Shown here: piece by piece, positions 24,181 to 31,856 of the stretch
Layout of the letters: the number at the start of each line of letters is the position of its first letter
Position numbering within the stretch: position 1 is the first letter of the stretch
From: an uncultured Coriobacteriaceae bacterium
GTDB taxonomy: Bacteria; Actinomycetota; Coriobacteriia; Coriobacteriales; Atopobiaceae
DNA: 39,262 nucleotides
Assembly (NCBI GenBank): GCA_900552935.1
Contig: USBN01000010.1
Coordinates: 1-39,262, forward strand
Direction of reading: 5' to 3'
The notes under the pieces: model-generated
Database searches by the model: none
Told to the model about the DNA's origin: nothing
Seen by the model: only the letters and a program-made list of their open reading frames with translations
Made by a program: the position numbers and the translations under genes

Positions 24181-24205
24181 CTGTGGGGACGCGCCGCGCT
24201 CGCCG

Positions 24206-25129
24206 CTACCCCAGGATTTCGAAGCCGTTATCGGCGATGAGGGAGCGGAGCTCGTCGAGGTAGCGCTTGGCCATGGGGGAGAGGCGAGCGCGGTCGTTCG
24301 TGAGGAAGCCCAGCTGCATCGTCTCGTCAGTCTCGAGCGGGACGGAGACGATGTCGACGCCGTTGAGGTCGCTGTTGAGCACGCCAGAGCTGATGGTGTA
24401 GCCGTTCACGCCGCGCAGCAGGTTGAATAGCGTCGCACGGTCGGTGAGGACGATGGTCTTGCGGTGGCTTTCGAAAGGCAGGAGCTCTTCGGAGAAGTAG
24501 AGCGAGTTATGTGTGCCCTGCTCGTAGCAAAGGTACGGATAGTCGTCGAGGTCCTCGAGGCGGACGCTTTTCGCATTTGCTAGCGGGTGCGACGCGCTTA
24601 CGAAGACGTGTGGGCGCGCGTTGAACAGCGGCGTGTAGGTGAGGTGGTTCTCGCGCATGAGCTTGCGCAGGACTTTCTCGTTGAATGAGCTGAGATAGAT
24701 CACGCCCAGCTCGCTGCGGTAGCCGGCGACGTCCTCGATAATCTCGTAGGTGCGGCTCTCGCGCAGGGTCATTTCGTATTCGTCGGCGTCTGAACCCTCG
24801 AGTAGGCGGACGAAGGCGAGGACGACGAACGCGTAGTGCTGCGACGAGATGGCGAACAGGCGCTTTGACGGGCGGGCGTGGGAGTAGCGCTGCTCGACGA
24901 GCTCCGTCTGCTCGAGAATCTGACGAGCGTAGGAGAGGAACTCCGAGCCGTCGGGCGTGAGCGAAATGCCGCGCGCGCTGCGGTTGAAGATCTGGATGCC
25001 AAGCTCGGTTTCGAGATCACGCACGGCGGCGGAGAGGGACGGCTGCGAGATGTAAAGCTGTCGTGCGGCCTCGGTGATTGAGCCGCACTCGGCGACGCGC
25101 GTGACGTAGCGAAGCTGGGTGAGGGTCAT
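24206..25129 (-). CDS. LysR-family transcriptional regulator
   Basis: A 307-residue regulator with an N-terminal winged helix (ITEAARQLYISQPSLSAAVR carries the recognition helix) and a two-lobed effector domain from about residue 90. The N-terminus MTLTQLRYVTRVAECGS resembles the CysB/CpsY/MtaR type of LysR proteins that often control sulfur-amino-acid genes; assigning it to metY or the MetE-type gene is inference from that and from proximity. AAGGGA precedes ATG 25129. A T-N11-A dyad at 25159-25173 immediately upstream is a likely autoregulatory site. Confidence 0.88.
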   Translation of the reverse strand: MTLTQLRYVTRVAECGSITEAARQLYISQPSLSAAVRDLETELGIQIFNRSARGISLTPDGSEFLSYARQILEQTELVEQRYSHARPSKRLFAISSQHYAFVVLAFVRLLEGSDADEYEMTLRESRTYEIIEDVAGYRSELGVIYLSSFNEKVLRKLMRENHLTYTPLFNARPHVFVSASHPLANAKSVRLEDLDDYPYLCYEQGTHNSLYFSEELLPFESHRKTIVLTDRATLFNLLRGVNGYTISSGVLNSDLNGVDIVSVPLETDETMQLGFLTNDRARLSPMAKRYLDELRSLIADNGFEILG

Positions 25130-25158
25130 GGATGCTCCCTTGACATTGTTTGCTTGTC

Positions 25159-25173
25159 ATAGGATACGCCTAT
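25159..25173. promoter_or_regulatory. LysR-type T-N11-A dyad upstream of the regulator
   Basis: ATAGG-ATACG-CCTAT is a perfect 5-bp dyad with the canonical LysR spacing, 30 bp before the regulator's start codon. Autoregulation is typical for the family. Confidence 0.6.
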
Positions 25174-25243
25174 ATTGGGAGTTGAACGGGGGCGCGGCGA
25201 GACTGCTTGCTCGCTTGGGCGGTCACGTGTTTTTAACTCGTTT

Positions 25244-25367
25244 GAGAAGTATGGACATGGTTCGGGATTCGCCAAGTAGCGTTGCCAATCGGGCGTTTAC
25301 CAAATGGGGTTTTGTGATCGAGATGCGATGGCTACCCGCGTGTTCACGCTTTGTGTCCATACTTCTC
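25244..25367. repeat. 124-bp element with 14-bp terminal inverted repeats
   Basis: GAGAAGTATGGACA (25244-25257) and TGTCCATACTTCTC (25354-25367) are exactly inverted. The interior can form further partial pairing (GCCAATCG with CGATGGC). It holds no gene. Size and ends suggest a MITE-like or long-hairpin element. No target-site duplication was recognised. Confidence 0.7.
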
Positions 25368-25464
25368 GACCGAACTGCTTTTTCTGCCGGAGGAGGGGGC
25401 GTTTCATCGCGCTCCTAGACGCTGCGTTATCGTTTTCGCATCGGTATCGATTTGAAAAGTGCGT

Positions 25465-25584
25465 TAAGTAGGGGGCTATTTGACCGATTGTCGAGTAGAG
25501 GCTTTGTTTTCGCAATGCTCAACTGGGCTTTTGCGGCGGAATCGAGGCGTCTACTTCGGCAATCTCGGTATAGCCCCCTACTTA
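25465..25584. repeat. 120-bp imperfect palindrome with 15-bp terminal inverted repeats
   Basis: TAAGTAGGGGGCTAT (25465-25479) and ATAGCCCCCTACTTA (25570-25584) are exactly inverted. Pairing continues inward: ACCG with CGGT, ATTGTCG with CGGCAAT, AGTAGA with TCTACT, and CGCAA with TTGCG near the tip. Nearly the whole element can fold as one rod. It holds no gene. Confidence 0.75.
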
Positions 25585-25652
25585 GCGAGTTTTTTGCTCG
25601 CCGCCCGTGTCGACTCGCTGCATGTGGCGACTTTTAGTTCGTGTCGACCCGT

Positions 25653-25686
25653 CGATTGAGAGCGCCTGCCGATTGAGAGCGCCTGC
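25653..25686. repeat. Two tandem 17-bp repeats
   Basis: CGATTGAGAGCGCCTGC occurs twice head to tail without mismatch (25653-25669 and 25670-25686). Confidence 0.9.
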
Positions 25687-25743
25687 CACAGGTGACGCGC
25701 CAAGGCCCGCGATGTTCGCCGCTCGAGGTGACCTTCCACGCTC

Positions 25744-25813
25744 GAGTTGATCCTCCATCTGCGATGGCTCTTCGCTCCGAGTTGATCTTCCATCTGCGAT
25801 GGCTCTTCGCTCG
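25744..25813. repeat. Two tandem 35-bp repeats
   Basis: A unit starting GAGTTGATCYTCCATCTGCG occurs at 25744-25778 and 25779-25813 with one or two differences. A degenerate trace (CTCGAGGTGACCTTCCACG) precedes it near 25722. The array ends about 140 bp before the iron ADH start and may form part of its upstream region. Confidence 0.9.
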
Positions 25814-25951
25814 TGAAGATTGCTACCTGTGACGAAGCGGGAAACAAGCGCGCGTATCTTATTGTCTCGAATGCGCTTACGTGTTGTGACGTGCTGGTTC
25901 TCGCGCTATAACACGCATTGGAATCAACGCGCTCGAATGAAAGGATGCAGC

Positions 25952-27166
25952 ATGGAGACCTATAACTTCTATGCGCCCACGAAGGTGCTCTTTGGTCCAG
26001 GCAAGCTCGGCGAGCTCGGTGATCAGAAGCTTCCCGGCGCCAAGGCCTTGATTGTGACCACCGGCGGTAAGTCCGTGAAGGCAAACGGCTACCTTGCTCG
26101 CGTCGAGGCTGAGCTTGATCGTGCTGGCGTGAAGCATGTGCTGTTTGATCGCATCGAGCCTAACCCGCTGCGCGATACGGTTAACGCGGGCGGCTGGCTT
26201 GCTCGAGGCGAGGGCTGCGACTTCGTTCTCGCGCTCGGCGGTGGTTCGGTCATGGACGCGAGCAAGGGCATTTGCACGATCGCCGCGAATCCGGCCGTGG
26301 ACGCCGAGGGCAACGTTACCGCCGGTGATATCTGGACCTATGTCATGGGTGGCACGGCAAAGTCCCAGCCTATCCCCAACGATCCGCTGCCTCTCGTGTG
26401 TGTGACCACCACCGCCGGCACCGGCTCCGAGGCAGACGCTGGCGCCGTCATCTCCTGTGAGGAGACCGACGAGAAGCTGCGCCTGGGCGATCCGCGTCTC
26501 TTCCCGTGCCTGTCCGTGGTCGATCCCGAGCTCATGCTCACGGTTCCCGCGCGTCTGACCGCCTTCCAGGGTTTTGATGCGCTGTTCCACAACGTCGAGT
26601 GCTTCATTGCCAAGAACCATACCCTCATGGGCGACATGATCTGCCGCGAGGGCATCCGAAACGCCGCGGCCTCGCTTGCCACCTGCGTCAACGACGGAAC
26701 GAACCTCGAGGCGCGCACCCAGCTCGCGTTCGCCAACACGCTCGGTGGCTACGCGATGGTCTGTTCCGGCTGCGCCGGCTGTCATGGCACCGAGCACGGC
26801 ATGAGCGCTCATCACCACGACCTCCCGCACGGCGCCGGCCTCATCATGATCGCCTGTGCCTATCACCAGCACATGATTGACGTCCATGCGTGCGACGACC
26901 GCTACGTCGAGATGGCTCGCCTCATGGGCGCCGGCGAGGCGGAGCTTGCCGAACAGGGTCCGAGCGCGTTCGTGACCGAGCTCTCTCGCCTCAAGCGCGA
27001 GTGCGGCATGGACGAGCTCAAGATGAGCGACTGGGGCATTACCGAGGACGAGCTTTCTGCCATCGCGGAGAATGCCATTACCACCAACGACGCTCTCTTC
27101 GGTCACGATCCGTCGCCGCTGACCGTCGACGACGTGACCGCAATCCTCAAGGCTAGCTATAAGTAG
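25952..27166 (+). CDS. Iron-containing alcohol dehydrogenase
   Basis: A 404-residue group III (iron-activated) alcohol dehydrogenase. GGGSVMDASKGI binds the dinucleotide, and metal ligands D209, H213, H278 and H293 have the spacing of the long-loop subgroup. H278 sits in CSGCAGCHGTEH. The CAGCH there mimics a haem motif, but the protein is cytoplasmic with no signal peptide and the His is the iron ligand. Substrate is likely a short-chain alcohol or aldehyde; no closer call is possible. AAAGGA lies 6 bases before ATG 25952. It is transcribed alone and closed by the terminator at 27310. Confidence 0.9.
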   Translation: METYNFYAPTKVLFGPGKLGELGDQKLPGAKALIVTTGGKSVKANGYLARVEAELDRAGVKHVLFDRIEPNPLRDTVNAGGWLARGEGCDFVLALGGGSVMDASKGICTIAANPAVDAEGNVTAGDIWTYVMGGTAKSQPIPNDPLPLVCVTTTAGTGSEADAGAVISCEETDEKLRLGDPRLFPCLSVVDPELMLTVPARLTAFQGFDALFHNVECFIAKNHTLMGDMICREGIRNAAASLATCVNDGTNLEARTQLAFANTLGGYAMVCSGCAGCHGTEHGMSAHHHDLPHGAGLIMIACAYHQHMIDVHACDDRYVEMARLMGAGEAELAEQGPSAFVTELSRLKRECGMDELKMSDWGITEDELSAIAENAITTNDALFGHDPSPLTVDDVTAILKASYK

Positions 27167-27193
27167 GGGATGGCGCGCGATGGACGCGTGACC

Positions 27194-27274
27194 GCGCGGC
27201 GCGCGGAGACGCGGGGTCGAGCGGCGCACGGGCACCACGCGCCTGCGCGGCGCGCGGAGGCGCGTGGCTGCCCG
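27194..27274. repeat. GC-rich direct repeats and long hairpin after the iron ADH
   Basis: GCGCGGCGCGCGGAGRCGCG occurs at 27194-27213 and 27245-27264. The second copy lies in the loop and 3' arm of a hairpin: CGGGCACCACGCGCC (27229-27243) pairs with GGCGCGTGGCTGCCCG (27259-27274) over 15 bp with one bulge. No T-run follows; the true terminator is farther on. Confidence 0.75.
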
Positions 27275-27309
27275 CGAATGCCGGGCGTGACTATCTGAAA
27301 CGGCCAGCA

Positions 27310-27348
27310 AAGGCCCGTCACCGTGTTGGTGGCGGGCCTTCAATTTTT
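27310..27348 (+). terminator. Rho-independent terminator
   Basis: AAGGCCCGTCACC pairs with GGTGGCGGGCCTT (27310-27340), followed by CAATTTTT. Confidence 0.9.
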
Positions 27349-27465
27349 GGCGCCGGGCCCTTTCGAGGCAGGCCATCCCTCCGGGATGCCGACGCCGACG
27401 TTTGACTCGCAATCAACTCTCGGGCCGTAAAGGCGGGAACTCCCTCGCGGCAGCATTCTCAACCT

Positions 27466-27519
27466 CGCAAGTTTACATAAGACGCGACAGGGGTATCATG
27501 ACGCAAGTTTACATAAGAC
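27466..27519 (+). promoter_or_regulatory. Promoter with 18-bp direct repeat (radical SAM gene)
   Basis: CGCAAGTTTACATAAGAC occurs exactly twice, at 27466-27483 and 27502-27519. The first copy contains TTTACA (27472-27477), which with TATCAT (27494-27499, 16-bp spacer) forms a promoter. The second copy then covers the expected start of transcription (about 27506). Identical sites over -35 and +1 are the usual layout for a repressor binding twice on the same face of DNA (36-bp interval, near 3.5 turns). Confidence 0.65.
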
Positions 27520-27559
27520 CGGAGCGATGAGGGACTCCGGCGCGAGGGGAGAAGGATCC

Positions 27560-29011
27560 ATGGGACTCACCCAGGCCGCCGAGCGCGCGGCGCTTAACAA
27601 GCTCGTTGATTACCTCAACGAGAATCCTGCCGAAAACGTCGATAAGATCATGGACCTCGTGAACAAGCTTGTTCCGGACAGCGTATTTCCTGTTCAACGT
27701 AAGGCCTTCACGGACGTCATCAAGAGCCGTGGCAATTGGTATGACTTGATCATGCGCGTCTTCGACCTCAACCCCGAGATGCGCACGAAGCTCCTCAAGG
27801 CTCTGCTCGTCGACGGCAACCTCCTCGCTTGGACCGTCCAGGAGAAGGCTCGCGAGAAGTATCAGCGCAACATCCCGTGGGCCATCCTCCTCGATCCCAC
27901 GAGCGCCTGCAACCTGCACTGCACCGGCTGCTGGGCGGCGGAGTACGGCCATCAGCAGAATCTTTCCTTCGATGACATCGACTCGATCATCTGCCAAGGC
28001 AAGGAGCTCGGCACCCACATGTACATCTACACGGGCGGGGAGCCGCTCGTGCGCAAACACGACCTCATCAAGATCTGCGAGAAGTACCCTGACTGCGCGT
28101 TCCTCTGCTTCACGAATGCCACCCTCATCGACGAAGAGTTTTGCCAGGACATGATCCGCGTGGGCAACTTCGTGCCGGCCATTTCGGCCGAGGGCAACGA
28201 GCACACCACGGACTCCCGCCGCGGCCAGGGCACCTATGCCAAGATCGAGCGCGCCATGGACCTTCTGCGCTCGCACAAGCTGCCGTTCGGTATCTCCTGC
28301 TGCTGGACGAAGGCGAACGCCGACACGGTCGCCACGGAGGAGAACATCGACTGGATGATCGACAAGGGTGCGCTCTTCTGCTGGTACTTCCACTTCATGC
28401 CCGTGGGCCGCGCCGCCACGGCAGAGCTCATCCCCACGCCCGAGCAGCGCGAGAAGATGTACCGCTTCGTTCGCGAGATGCGCGAGAAGAAGCCGCTGTT
28501 CACCCTCGACTTCCAGAACGATGGCGAGTACGTGGGCGGTTGCATCGCCGGTGGCCGCCGCTATCTGCACATCAACGCCGCGGGCGATGTCGAGCCGTGC
28601 GTCTTCATCCATTACTCCAACGTCAACATCCACGACGTGAGCCTACTTGACGCGCTCGGCAGTCCCATCTTCATGAAGTACTACGAGGGGCAGCCCTTCA
28701 ACGCCAACCATCTCAAGTCGTGTCCCATGCTCGAGAATCCCGACACACTACCTAAGCTCGTTGCGGAGAGCGGCGCCCATTCCACCGACCTCGTCGAGAA
28801 GGAGACGCCGGAACAGCTGCGCGAGAAGACCGCCGAGGCCGCGAAGGCCTGGGCACCCGTCGCCGATCGCCTGTGGGAGGACAGGGACGATGTCATGTAC
28901 GAGAAGCGCCACGGCGAGGACCACTCGCAGGGTATGGCCGCCTCCGACATGGCAAAGTTCGAGGCGCAGGGCCACGTGGGCTACATCGACGAGCCCGCGG
29001 CCACGAAGTAG
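27560..29011 (+). CDS. Radical SAM/SPASM-domain protein
   Basis: A 483-residue protein with the radical SAM cluster motif CNLHCTGC (C117, C121, C124) followed by YTGGEPL. A SPASM-like C-terminal part carries GGCIAGGRRY, DVEPCVF and KSCPML, which may bind auxiliary clusters. An N-terminal helical extension of about 110 residues precedes the barrel, and an acidic tail follows. The product is unknown: SPASM proteins modify peptides, sulfatases or other substrates, but no precursor peptide gene was found nearby. GGGGAGAAGGA precedes ATG 27560. The promoter has a direct-repeat operator. The SDR gene 253 bp downstream on the same strand may act with it. Confidence 0.88.
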   Translation: MGLTQAAERAALNKLVDYLNENPAENVDKIMDLVNKLVPDSVFPVQRKAFTDVIKSRGNWYDLIMRVFDLNPEMRTKLLKALLVDGNLLAWTVQEKAREKYQRNIPWAILLDPTSACNLHCTGCWAAEYGHQQNLSFDDIDSIICQGKELGTHMYIYTGGEPLVRKHDLIKICEKYPDCAFLCFTNATLIDEEFCQDMIRVGNFVPAISAEGNEHTTDSRRGQGTYAKIERAMDLLRSHKLPFGISCCWTKANADTVATEENIDWMIDKGALFCWYFHFMPVGRAATAELIPTPEQREKMYRFVREMREKKPLFTLDFQNDGEYVGGCIAGGRRYLHINAAGDVEPCVFIHYSNVNIHDVSLLDALGSPIFMKYYEGQPFNANHLKSCPMLENPDTLPKLVAESGAHSTDLVEKETPEQLREKTAEAAKAWAPVADRLWEDRDDVMYEKRHGEDHSQGMAASDMAKFEAQGHVGYIDEPAATK

Positions 29012-29132
29012 GGCCCGCAGCGCGGGGCCTGCCGTATAGGGGAGCCCAGGGGGTCCGTCTCGCATGCGCGGGGCGAGCTCCTTTCCTGAAAAGAGCCGAG
29101 TTGGCGGCCCCTGTCAAGCCTGCTTGGGCGTT

Positions 29133-29172
29133 CTGCCGCTCGCGGATGCGCGGGCTGCCGCTCACGGATGCG
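29133..29172. repeat. 18-bp direct repeat, 22-bp period
   Basis: CTGCCGCTCRCGGATGCG occurs at 29133-29150 and 29155-29172, one mismatch. Two short hairpins follow (AAAGG/CCTTT and ACAGG/CCTGT, about 29173-29212) before the SDR start. These fill the 253-bp gap and may belong to its leader. Confidence 0.6.
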
Positions 29173-29264
29173 AAAGGTCATGCCTTTACGCACAGGAGTA
29201 TCCCTGTGCACCGTGTGCAACGGACGCCGCTCAGGGGCGGGCGGCCAGGAAAAGGGAGATAAGT

Positions 29265-30068
29265 ATGGCGAATCTACGCGAGAAGTACGGCGAGTGGGGC
29301 ATCGTCCTTGGTGCCACCGAGGGCGTGGGCGAGGCGTTCTGCAAGAAGCTCGCCGAGGGCGGTATGAACCTCGTGATGGTGGGCCGCCGCGAGGAGCTTC
29401 TCAAGGAGAAGGGCGAGAAGTTCCACGAGGAGTACGGCGTGGACTATAAGGTCGTCCGTGCCGACCTGTCCTGTCCCGACGAGGCCTGCGAGGCGGTCTT
29501 CTCGGCTACCGAGGGCCTTGACATGGGCTTTATGAGCTACGTCGCCTGCCTGCACCACTTTGGCAAGTTCCAGCACACCTCGCTTGAGGACCACGAGAAG
29601 ATGGTGAACGTCAACGTCATCAGCTTCCTGCGCATGTTCCACCACTTCATGACGATCTTTGCCGAGCAGGACCGCGGCGCGGTCATCAACGTCTCGTCCA
29701 TGACGGGCATCTCGAGCTCCCCGTGGAACGCCGAGTACGGCGCCGGCAAGGCCTACATCCTCAAGCTCACCGAGGCCGTCGCCTGCGAGTGCGAGAAGAC
29801 GGGCGTTGACGTCGAGGTCTGCACGCTTGGCACGACGCTTACGCCCACGGCCATCAAGAACTTCCCGAAGGGCCCGGTGGGCGAGCAGGTCGTCAAGCTC
29901 GCACTTACGCCCGACGAGGTGGCCGACGAGGCGTTCGAGAAGCTCGGGAAGGAGTTCTCCATCATCACGGGCGAGCGCAACAAGAAGAGTGTCCACGACT
30001 GGAAGGCCAACCACACCGAGGACGAGTACATCCGCTACATGGGCTCGTTCTACGCCGACCAGGACTAA
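29265..30068 (+). CDS. Short-chain dehydrogenase/reductase
   Basis: A 267-residue classical SDR. The cofactor loop GATEGVGEAF matches TGxxxGxG with the first Thr replaced by Ala. Catalytic Ser lies in INVSSMTGISS and the YxxxK pair in AEYGAGKAY. VVGRREE after the second strand has an Arg-Arg pair that often favours NADPH. Substrate unknown. GGGAGAT lies just before ATG 29265; the frame is open upstream, but those 67 codons overlap the repeat and hairpin region and do not look coding. It ends 17 bp before a perfect palindromic repeat that probably also separates it from the convergent acylphosphatase. Confidence 0.9.
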   Translation: MANLREKYGEWGIVLGATEGVGEAFCKKLAEGGMNLVMVGRREELLKEKGEKFHEEYGVDYKVVRADLSCPDEACEAVFSATEGLDMGFMSYVACLHHFGKFQHTSLEDHEKMVNVNVISFLRMFHHFMTIFAEQDRGAVINVSSMTGISSSPWNAEYGAGKAYILKLTEAVACECEKTGVDVEVCTLGTTLTPTAIKNFPKGPVGEQVVKLALTPDEVADEAFEKLGKEFSIITGERNKKSVHDWKANHTEDEYIRYMGSFYADQD

Positions 30069-30085
30069 GCGACGGAGACTTCGGC

Positions 30086-30116
30086 GGTTGACAAAGGGAC
30101 TGTCCCTTTGTCAACC
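30086..30116. repeat. Palindromic repeat, type B copy 1
   Basis: GGTTGACAAAGGGAC-T-GTCCCTTTGTCAACC is a perfect 31-bp palindrome around one T. It lies between the convergent ends of the SDR and acylphosphatase genes, where it could also act as a two-way terminator. Confidence 0.9.
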
Positions 30117-30137
30117 CCGTGAGGCAGTCATTGCTGG

Positions 30138-30491
30138 TTAATACCGAACCTCAAAGGAGGGTTTGTCGCCGGATTGGCGGCATGCCCTCCTTTCGCATGT
30201 GGTAACGGTGAAGTGCAGGTTCATCGCACGCAGGAAAGCGTGCGAGCGAGCGCTGGCGTATTGGTCGCGAAGGCCGGCGAGCACTTGGCAGATGGCGTGG
30301 CCCGTGCCCTGCATCTCCGCGGTTACGGTGCCGTTTGGCTCGTTGCGGACCCAACCGGCTATGCCTGCCTCATTCGCGAGCGATTGCGTGGTCCAACGGA
30401 AACCGACGCCCTGGACGGTGCCGTCAAAGACGAGGGCGAGGCGAACCTCTCCGTCGATATCCCAGGTGTGGATGACCTCACTTACATCCAT
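30138..30491 (-). CDS. acyP: Acylphosphatase
   Basis: A 117-residue protein. GTVQGVGFRWTT contains the phosphate-binding loop with catalytic Arg, and GWVRNEPNGTV holds the catalytic Asn, both diagnostic for acylphosphatase, which hydrolyses acyl phosphates such as acetyl phosphate. At 117 residues it is somewhat longer than the usual 90-100, mainly at the N-terminus (MDVSEVIHTWDIDGE). The start ATG 30491 lies 6 bp after the stop of the upstream iron ADH and lacks a strong ribosome site, so translation is probably coupled to it. A shorter start is possible. Confidence 0.88.
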   Translation of the reverse strand: MDVSEVIHTWDIDGEVRLALVFDGTVQGVGFRWTTQSLANEAGIAGWVRNEPNGTVTAEMQGTGHAICQVLAGLRDQYASARSHAFLRAMNLHFTVTTCERRACRQSGDKPSFEVRY

Positions 30492-30497
30492 GGCTGA

Positions 30498-31730
30498 CTA
30501 CAGGCAGCTCTCGTAGATGGCGCGCGCGTCATCCATCGTGAGCCTTTGGAGCTGGCCAAACTCGGCGCCCTTGTTCTGCTCGAGCGTCTCGAGGAAGGCG
30601 GGGATGTCATCGGCGGTGAAGCCGAGCTCCCCCAGCGTGCGCGGCATACCGATGGAGCAGAAGAAGGCCTGCAGCTCGTCGATCGTGGCGAGGATGGCGT
30701 CCTCGACGGCCTCCTCCGGCGTGGCGTCGATGCAATCCTCGACGACATCCACCGGCTCGATGTCAAACACGCCGGCGCCCAGGGTGAGGAAGCGCTCGGG
30801 GTTGGACTGCCAGACGTAGCGCATCCACGCCGGCATGACGACGGCAAGGCCGGCGCCGTGGGCGACCTTGGGGTCATGTGCGGAGAGCTCGTGCTCCATG
30901 CCGTGGCTCTCCCAGCCGCCCGCGCGACCGCCGTTGGCGCCGCGGCCGCATCCGGCGAGGTCATTGTGGGCGAGCGTGCCGGCCCACATGAGGTTGGCGC
31001 GCGCGTCATAGCACTCGGGGTCCTCCATGACGCGACCTGCCTCGGAGATGATGGCGCGGATGAGGCCGCAGTCAAGCTGGTCGGTCACGGGAACGGGGCC
31101 GCTGGTGGAGAAGAAGCGCTCGAGGATGTGAGCGCACATGTCCGTTACGCCGGCTGCCGTCTGGTAGGCGGGGAGGGTGAAGGTCAGCTCAGGGTCGAGA
31201 ACGGAGACGACGGGACGGTTGAGCTCGGACGAGAGGCCCTTCTTGAGGTGGGTCTCCTCGTTGGTAAGGACGCTCGAGGCGCTTGCTTCGGAGCCGGCGG
31301 CAGGAATGGTGAGGACGCACGCGACGGGAAGCTTGCCCTCCGCCACGGGCTTGGCGGCGTGGGTGTAGAGGTTCCACAGGTCACCCTGGTAGGGGACACC
31401 GAGGGCGATGCCCTTTGCAGTGTCGATGACGGAACCGCCGCCAACGGCGAGAACGACATCGGCGTCCGAGGTGCGTGCCACCTCTACGCCCTCTCGGGCG
31501 TGGGCGAGGCTGGGGTTGGGCTGGGCGCCGCCGAACTCCGTGTGGGCGACGCCGGCGGCATCGAGGGAGGCGAGGACTCGGTCAAGCGTGCCCGTGCGCA
31601 CAACGGAACCCTTGCCATAGACGACGAGGGCATGCTTAAAGCCGCGAGACGCGAGCTCGGAGCCGGTATGGTCCGTCATGCCCCTGCCAAAGACGACTTT
31701 GGTGGGCATGGAGAAACTGAAGTCATTCAT
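30498..31730 (-). CDS. Iron-containing alcohol dehydrogenase (butanol dehydrogenase-like)
   Basis: A 410-residue iron ADH. MPTKVVFGRG opens the domain, GGGSVIDTAKGI binds the cofactor, the D-x3-H pair lies in VTDMCAHIL and the other two ligands in WESHGMEHELSAHDPKVAHG. This pattern is that of the BDH/YqdH subgroup, which uses NADPH on butyraldehyde or related aldehydes. Only about family-level identity is shared with the iron ADH at 25952. AAAGGA precedes ATG 31730. It is followed by acyP on the same strand. CCGGA/TCCGG (31792-31808) just upstream of a possible TACAAT -10 box may be an operator. Confidence 0.9.
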   Translation of the reverse strand: MNDFSFSMPTKVVFGRGMTDHTGSELASRGFKHALVVYGKGSVVRTGTLDRVLASLDAAGVAHTEFGGAQPNPSLAHAREGVEVARTSDADVVLAVGGGSVIDTAKGIALGVPYQGDLWNLYTHAAKPVAEGKLPVACVLTIPAAGSEASASSVLTNEETHLKKGLSSELNRPVVSVLDPELTFTLPAYQTAAGVTDMCAHILERFFSTSGPVPVTDQLDCGLIRAIISEAGRVMEDPECYDARANLMWAGTLAHNDLAGCGRGANGGRAGGWESHGMEHELSAHDPKVAHGAGLAVVMPAWMRYVWQSNPERFLTLGAGVFDIEPVDVVEDCIDATPEEAVEDAILATIDELQAFFCSIGMPRTLGELGFTADDIPAFLETLEQNKGAEFGQLQRLTMDDARAIYESCL

Positions 31731-31822
31731 GCGTTTCCTTTCGTGGGCAGGTTGCGTCAGGCGATTTGATTTCACTATTGTATTCCCCATGCCGGACAAC
31801 AAATCCGGAGGCTGACGATGGA

Positions 31823-31855
31823 AACCTGCAAAAGGGACAGTCCCTTTTGCAGGTT
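31823..31855. repeat. Palindromic repeat, type A copy 2 (perfect)
   Basis: AACCTGCAAAAGGGAC-A-GTCCCTTTTGCAGGTT is a perfect 33-bp palindrome. It lies one base away from a type B copy, in the gap between the divergent iron ADH and membrane-protein genes. Confidence 0.9.
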
Positions 31856-31856
31856 G

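Noticed and set aside
25140..25176. A perfect -35 box TTGACA on the plus strand upstream of lysR
   Set aside because: No -10 box lies at 15-19 bp, and no plus-strand gene follows for about 800 bp.
25244..25584. Complete insertion sequence in the lysR-ADH gap
   Set aside because: Terminal inverted repeats exist, but no transposase gene or remnant lies between or near them.
26771..26800. CAGCH (CXXCH haem motif) in the iron ADH at 25952
   Set aside because: The protein has no export signal, and this His aligns with the third iron ligand of the ADH family.
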